DNA from: Enoplosus armatus
Lineage: Eukaryota > Chordata > Actinopteri > Centrarchiformes > Enoplosidae
Direction: 5' to 3'
DNA: 64,000 nucleotides
NCBI RefSeq assembly: GCF_043641665.1
Contig: NC_092184.1
Location: forward strand, 18,776,108-18,840,107
The position numbers and the translations under genes were made by a program. Shown here piece by piece: positions 60,501 to 64,000 of this stretch. Under the pieces are notes generated by a model that worked only from the letters and a program-made list of their open reading frames with translations, was not told where the DNA came from and searched no databases. Numbering within the stretch: position 1 is the first letter of the stretch; each line of letters starts with the position of its first letter.

Positions 60501-61455
60501 TAGAGGCGTTTAAGTAAACAACATGAGGATATGAATGATTCTGCTTGCTTGCTTAAGTTGATCTTGGGTTTCAAATGCTTTTATTGCACAATATCCATAA
60601 TGCCAATGAGCCTGTGTGCTCTGCCAAAGGCTCTGTACAGCATTGACTCCAGGCCAGAAGTTATGTGCTGATACATGGCCTCCAGCAAAATACATGCGGT
60701 AGTGGATAAAATGCTAATTGTTCACACTATCAACCATTACTTTTCCCAAATGCTACTAAAATGATCGAAACCATTGTTTTATTACTTAGAATAAAAGCAT
60801 GTCCACCAAAGTTTATGCAGGAAAATCAATAGGGCATGGTGCCATTTGATTTAAATAATTTTCAGTAAATAAATACAACTGTAAAATGGAGCCCTATTAA
60901 GAGTGTCTGAAAAAACAAACCAAAATATCTAGTGTGAATGTTTTGATGTGAAAATTGTGACTTGAGAAGCAAAAACTCTACAGCAACGAAGCCCAAAGGG
61001 GCCAAATGTTGCAGATGGAAACTTTGATATCTAAGACTTGTCAGTTGGCTTCCAGACAGCAAGAAGCTACATAAGTAAAACATTATCTAGTCTTTTCTGT
61101 ATGCTTTTCCTCTTTTGTTCTCGTTGGGGGGCTCTCCAGCTGCAGGCTTTCTGTTGTATGTAGACTTTGTTTTATAGCAAGAGCACATTTGTAAGGACAG
61201 AAAATAAATTATCTTGTGTTAATAACAGCAAATTCTGTCTATAATAATTGTGATGTAACTATAAGTTGGTTTTAACATGGCTATGGGAAAATATTCTGTA
61301 TTCAGCTTCATCATACTATGCGGGGGAAAGCTGCTGGACAGAGACGACCTCAAAGAAATAGGCAGCCATCTGTTCCTACCTTCTGACACTGATATAGTGT
61401 GTATGTGTGTTTGTAGAAACTCTTTTATCCATTCAGCTGTCTTTGTATATTTCAG
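60501..61455. other. Noncoding stretch
   Basis: No gene supported. If the exon at 61456 is real, this would be the 3' part of its upstream intron. Confidence 0.5.
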
Positions 61456-61552
61456 GTGAAGCACCTGGACTAACAATTTAGGAACGTAGGCGGGGAATCA
61501 GAATGAAGATGCTGTCATCACTGTTCACTGTGCTGAGGACCTTCACTGAGCT
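61456..61552 (+). CDS. Candidate 5' coding exon with splice acceptor and donor
   Basis: A pyrimidine-rich acceptor ('ctgtctttgtatatttcag') ends at 61455 and a donor GTAAGA begins at 61553, delimiting 97 bp. Inside, a TAG in frame (61480-61482) precedes an ATG at 61503. From there 16 codons plus two bases are open: MKMLSSLFTVLRTFTE, hydrophobic like the start of a signal peptide. This is the arrangement of a second exon carrying the end of the 5'UTR and the start codon. I do not recognise the protein and the next exon is not visible in the window, so it may be chance. Confidence 0.3.
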
Positions 61553-62985
61553 GTAAGAACCACACTTTCTTTTGTCAATGTCATGTTGTGAATGTACTGT
61601 ATATTGATCAAATGCCATCAGGTGCATTTATAAAACTTATATCAAACACTATATTATCACTGCAGCTAAAAAGTGCTACATGGATAAACCTGGCCGTAAA
61701 ACAAGCTATCAGACCTACAAGACTTCGATATGCAAACTGCATGTTCAACTGTCAAATGTTTGTAGGTTATACAATCATGCCTACATACTTACTGTCAGCA
61801 TTTGGACTTAAAAATAATGAAAGATATTTCACCAATCTTAACCCTATAAGGTTATTCTGATACTTTAAAAGGGAAGTCCTTGTACATACCCAGTAGAAGA
61901 TTTAATACGTTTTGTCCAGCCTAATACGTTGTGCTGTTGTCCAAGTTTGACTAATAAAATTTCAATCTATAATTTATGAGTTGTAGAACTTCTCCAAACA
62001 TTGCCTTGAACATCACTGAAAGCTGCTATAATACAAAGACTAACAATGCTGGGATCCACTTTATTTTCTTCAGATTTTCGGATGTTAAAATGTTCAGTTA
62101 AGTACCCAAATATTTGCGAAATTCCTATTCATTCTGCTTTTTCGTATTTCTTTTTTTGTATTCAGTCTGTATTCCCTCTATATAGGACTCATTAGGTTTC
62201 AGTTTACATTGTCTAAACCCATCGTGATAAAATAGCCATCCCTCGCGTCACTAAAGCATTTTCCCTCCCCACCACATGGGGGCACACTTTGTTGCTCCAC
62301 CCCATTAACATCTGTCTCCAGTCTGTGGGTGATTACAACACTTAATTACTGCAATTCATCATCAGGGCCCGAGCTGGCGTCCCCAGGGGACTCGGAGAGG
62401 GAGAGAAAAATGAAAAGGCAAACACTTGTGCATGCACTGGGACTGCTGAGGCAGAGAGCTGGTCATAAAGCACTAATGGATGCCAGGCTGCTGAGAGAGC
62501 ACAGGCCGCTGAGAGACACCTCATCATCAGCAACAGCAGCGATGTCTTAGCAGCGAGGCCTGTATAACAACTCCAGAGTCGGACAGAAAAATAAATGGGA
62601 CAGATGGTGAAAAGAGTGGGAGCGTTGTGCGTTTTTATGTAATATTAGAGGGAAGGTGAAGGAGCAGGAAGGGATGTTTTGTTGTTGGTAACTTAACATT
62701 GGCAGTAGCTGAGGCTGAAATAATGTGCTGTGGGTTGTGCTGCTCTAAGTGATTTGTTTTCACTTCCTGGGGAGATGGCGATGTTTCTTTTTTTTTCAGC
62801 TTTTTGTGCCGTTCATGTGGGCCAGAAGTCAGATAGGAAAAGCCAGAAAAAGACTGTAATAAATGCAAGCAATAGTAAGGAAGAGGGCAAGATAAACTTT
62901 ATTTTGTTCATTGAAATTATCAGGGCATACATAGATCAAGAGCTAAATGTTCAATGTTCAAGTTTCAATATTCATTTCATTTCAA
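61553..62985. other. Noncoding stretch
   Basis: No further exon was found. A repeat-free block at 62340-62560, with open reading on the plus strand and no recognisable domain, may be conserved noncoding DNA or an exon fragment; I cannot decide. Confidence 0.4.
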
Positions 62986-63022
62986 TAACAACAACAACAA
63001 CAACAACAACAACAATAATAAT
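62986..63022. repeat. (AAC)n/(AAT)n microsatellite
   Basis: About nine AAC units then three AAT units. On the minus strand this is (GTT)n lying beyond the end of the LINE reading frame, so it may belong to that element's 3' tail. Confidence 0.95.
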
Positions 63023-63130
63023 ACAAAGCAAAGGAAACATTAAAAGTAGGGATAAAAAATCAAAATGAAATAAGAATAAATAAATAAATGAAATAAAATA
63101 GAGAGATGGAAAAAATCAAAGTAAAAATTA

Positions 63131-64000
63131 ATGAATTAATAAATTACTACCCTGAAGAAAGACCCCCATGTTTTCTTAAATCTGGCTGATGAACTTCTCA
63201 TTGTGCACTTAATTCTTTCCAGTGTAATGAATTTTAAAGAATATCTCTGATCCACTAAAAAGGTGGGGTTGAGGATTTCCACTTCAATAGAACGAAGGCG
63301 CCTTGCTAGAAGCGTAGTATAGGCCATGAAGTCTGAATACGATTATACATGACAGATATCATACCCTGTGTGGATAACAGTGGGGTCAAAAAGGAGTCAA
63401 TGGGCCCCTGGCGGGTTGGGAAATGTAGGATTAACATTACAGACAAGGCTACGTATTTGTAGGTATCAGAAGAGAGCTGTTAAAAAGATGCAAAGGTGTT
63501 GTTTATGTTTAGGTCCTTTAGGGTACTAATACAGAGGGAAGACCATGAGGAGAAGGTCTATCAAAGAAGGATGAACGTTTGGATCAGCAGCTATTGGGGT
63601 CTGGAGGGAGAGAGTTTGCAAACCAAAGTGGCATCTGAACTGATCCATTTACTTCACACTCCATATTTTAAGTGATGATTTAACATTAACATTTCTGGGG
63701 TAGGGAGAAGCGGATAAATGTATGGGGGTATGAATAAGAGCTGTAAGTGAGGCAGGTCTAGCTGAGGAGGCCTCCACCATCATCCAATATTGCAAAATTC
63801 TGAGATTGGCAGCCCAATAGTAAAATTTAAAATTAGGCAAAGCCAGTGCTCCAAGTCGAGGGACTTTTTTATTCAAACAAGTTCTGACATTAAACTATCA
63901 ATTTTATGGAAAAAGGAGTAGAGAAGAAAGATGGGTAGACACCGGAAGAGGTAGGAACGTTTTGGGAGAGAGTTCATCTTAACGCAGTTGATTTGCGAAG
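63131..64000 (-). mobile_element. Decayed L1-clade LINE, ORF2 C-terminal part
   Basis: Three minus-strand blocks match the region after the reverse transcriptase in L1-type ORF2 proteins. Near 63880-63980 the frame opens with a KMN..P motif and continues to ..FFHKID. At 63799-63840 it reads LPNFKFYYWAANLR, a hallmark of this region. At 63136-63250 it ends with LERIK...RFKKTWGSFF and a stop. Between the first and second blocks the frame shifts by one base; between the second and third there are several stops. The copy is therefore a truncated pseudogene extending past the right edge. A+T-rich sequence down to about 62986 is probably its 3'UTR. Confidence 0.8.

Overview
The window looks like gene-poor nuclear DNA from a teleost fish, most likely a percomorph. 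It is AT-rich, dotted with (CA)n/(TG)n, (TA)n, (GA)n and (AAC)n microsatellites, and carries several short interspersed repeat families that I recognise from percomorph introns and intergenic DNA. There is no operon, rRNA, tRNA, CRISPR array or intact protein-coding gene. Open frames up to about 160 codons occur on both strands, but none has a recognisable domain except one stretch at the right edge, and that number of frames is expected by chance in 64 kb of AT-rich DNA.

Layout. From 1 to 4 kb: a family-A repeat at the left edge, a 206-bp inverted-repeat element sitting inside a (TA)n tract (344-606), a weak promoter/first-exon candidate (1668-1872), and adjoining family-A and family-C copies (3050-3450). 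From 4 to 22 kb: mostly featureless noncoding DNA with pyrimidine- and purine-rich tracts, microsatellites and repeat copies at 14.4 and 17.1 kb. From 22 to 31.4 kb: the densest repeat zone, with families C, D, E and I, a 217-bp element with perfect 14-bp inverted ends (27491-27707) and a 571-bp fold-back element (30502-31072). From 31.4 to 50 kb: long repeat-poor stretches, several of which look like conserved noncoding sequence (rich in homeodomain-type ATTA cores, no simple sequence), broken by family A, B, C, H and K copies. From 50 to 61 kb: more family A, a family-J copy, and a cluster of family F, H and G elements at 58.9-60.5 kb. From 61 to 64 kb: the best exon candidate in the window (61456-61552) and, at the right edge, a decayed minus-strand L1-clade LINE (63131-64000) with recognisable ORF2 C-terminal sequence.

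No genes can be shown to work together. The most economical reading is a large intron or intergenic desert, perhaps near a developmental or neural gene (inferred only from the repeat-poor blocks). Family letters A-K are local labels. Recognition of these families comes from memory of teleost repeats and from internal matches between copies, not from a database search.
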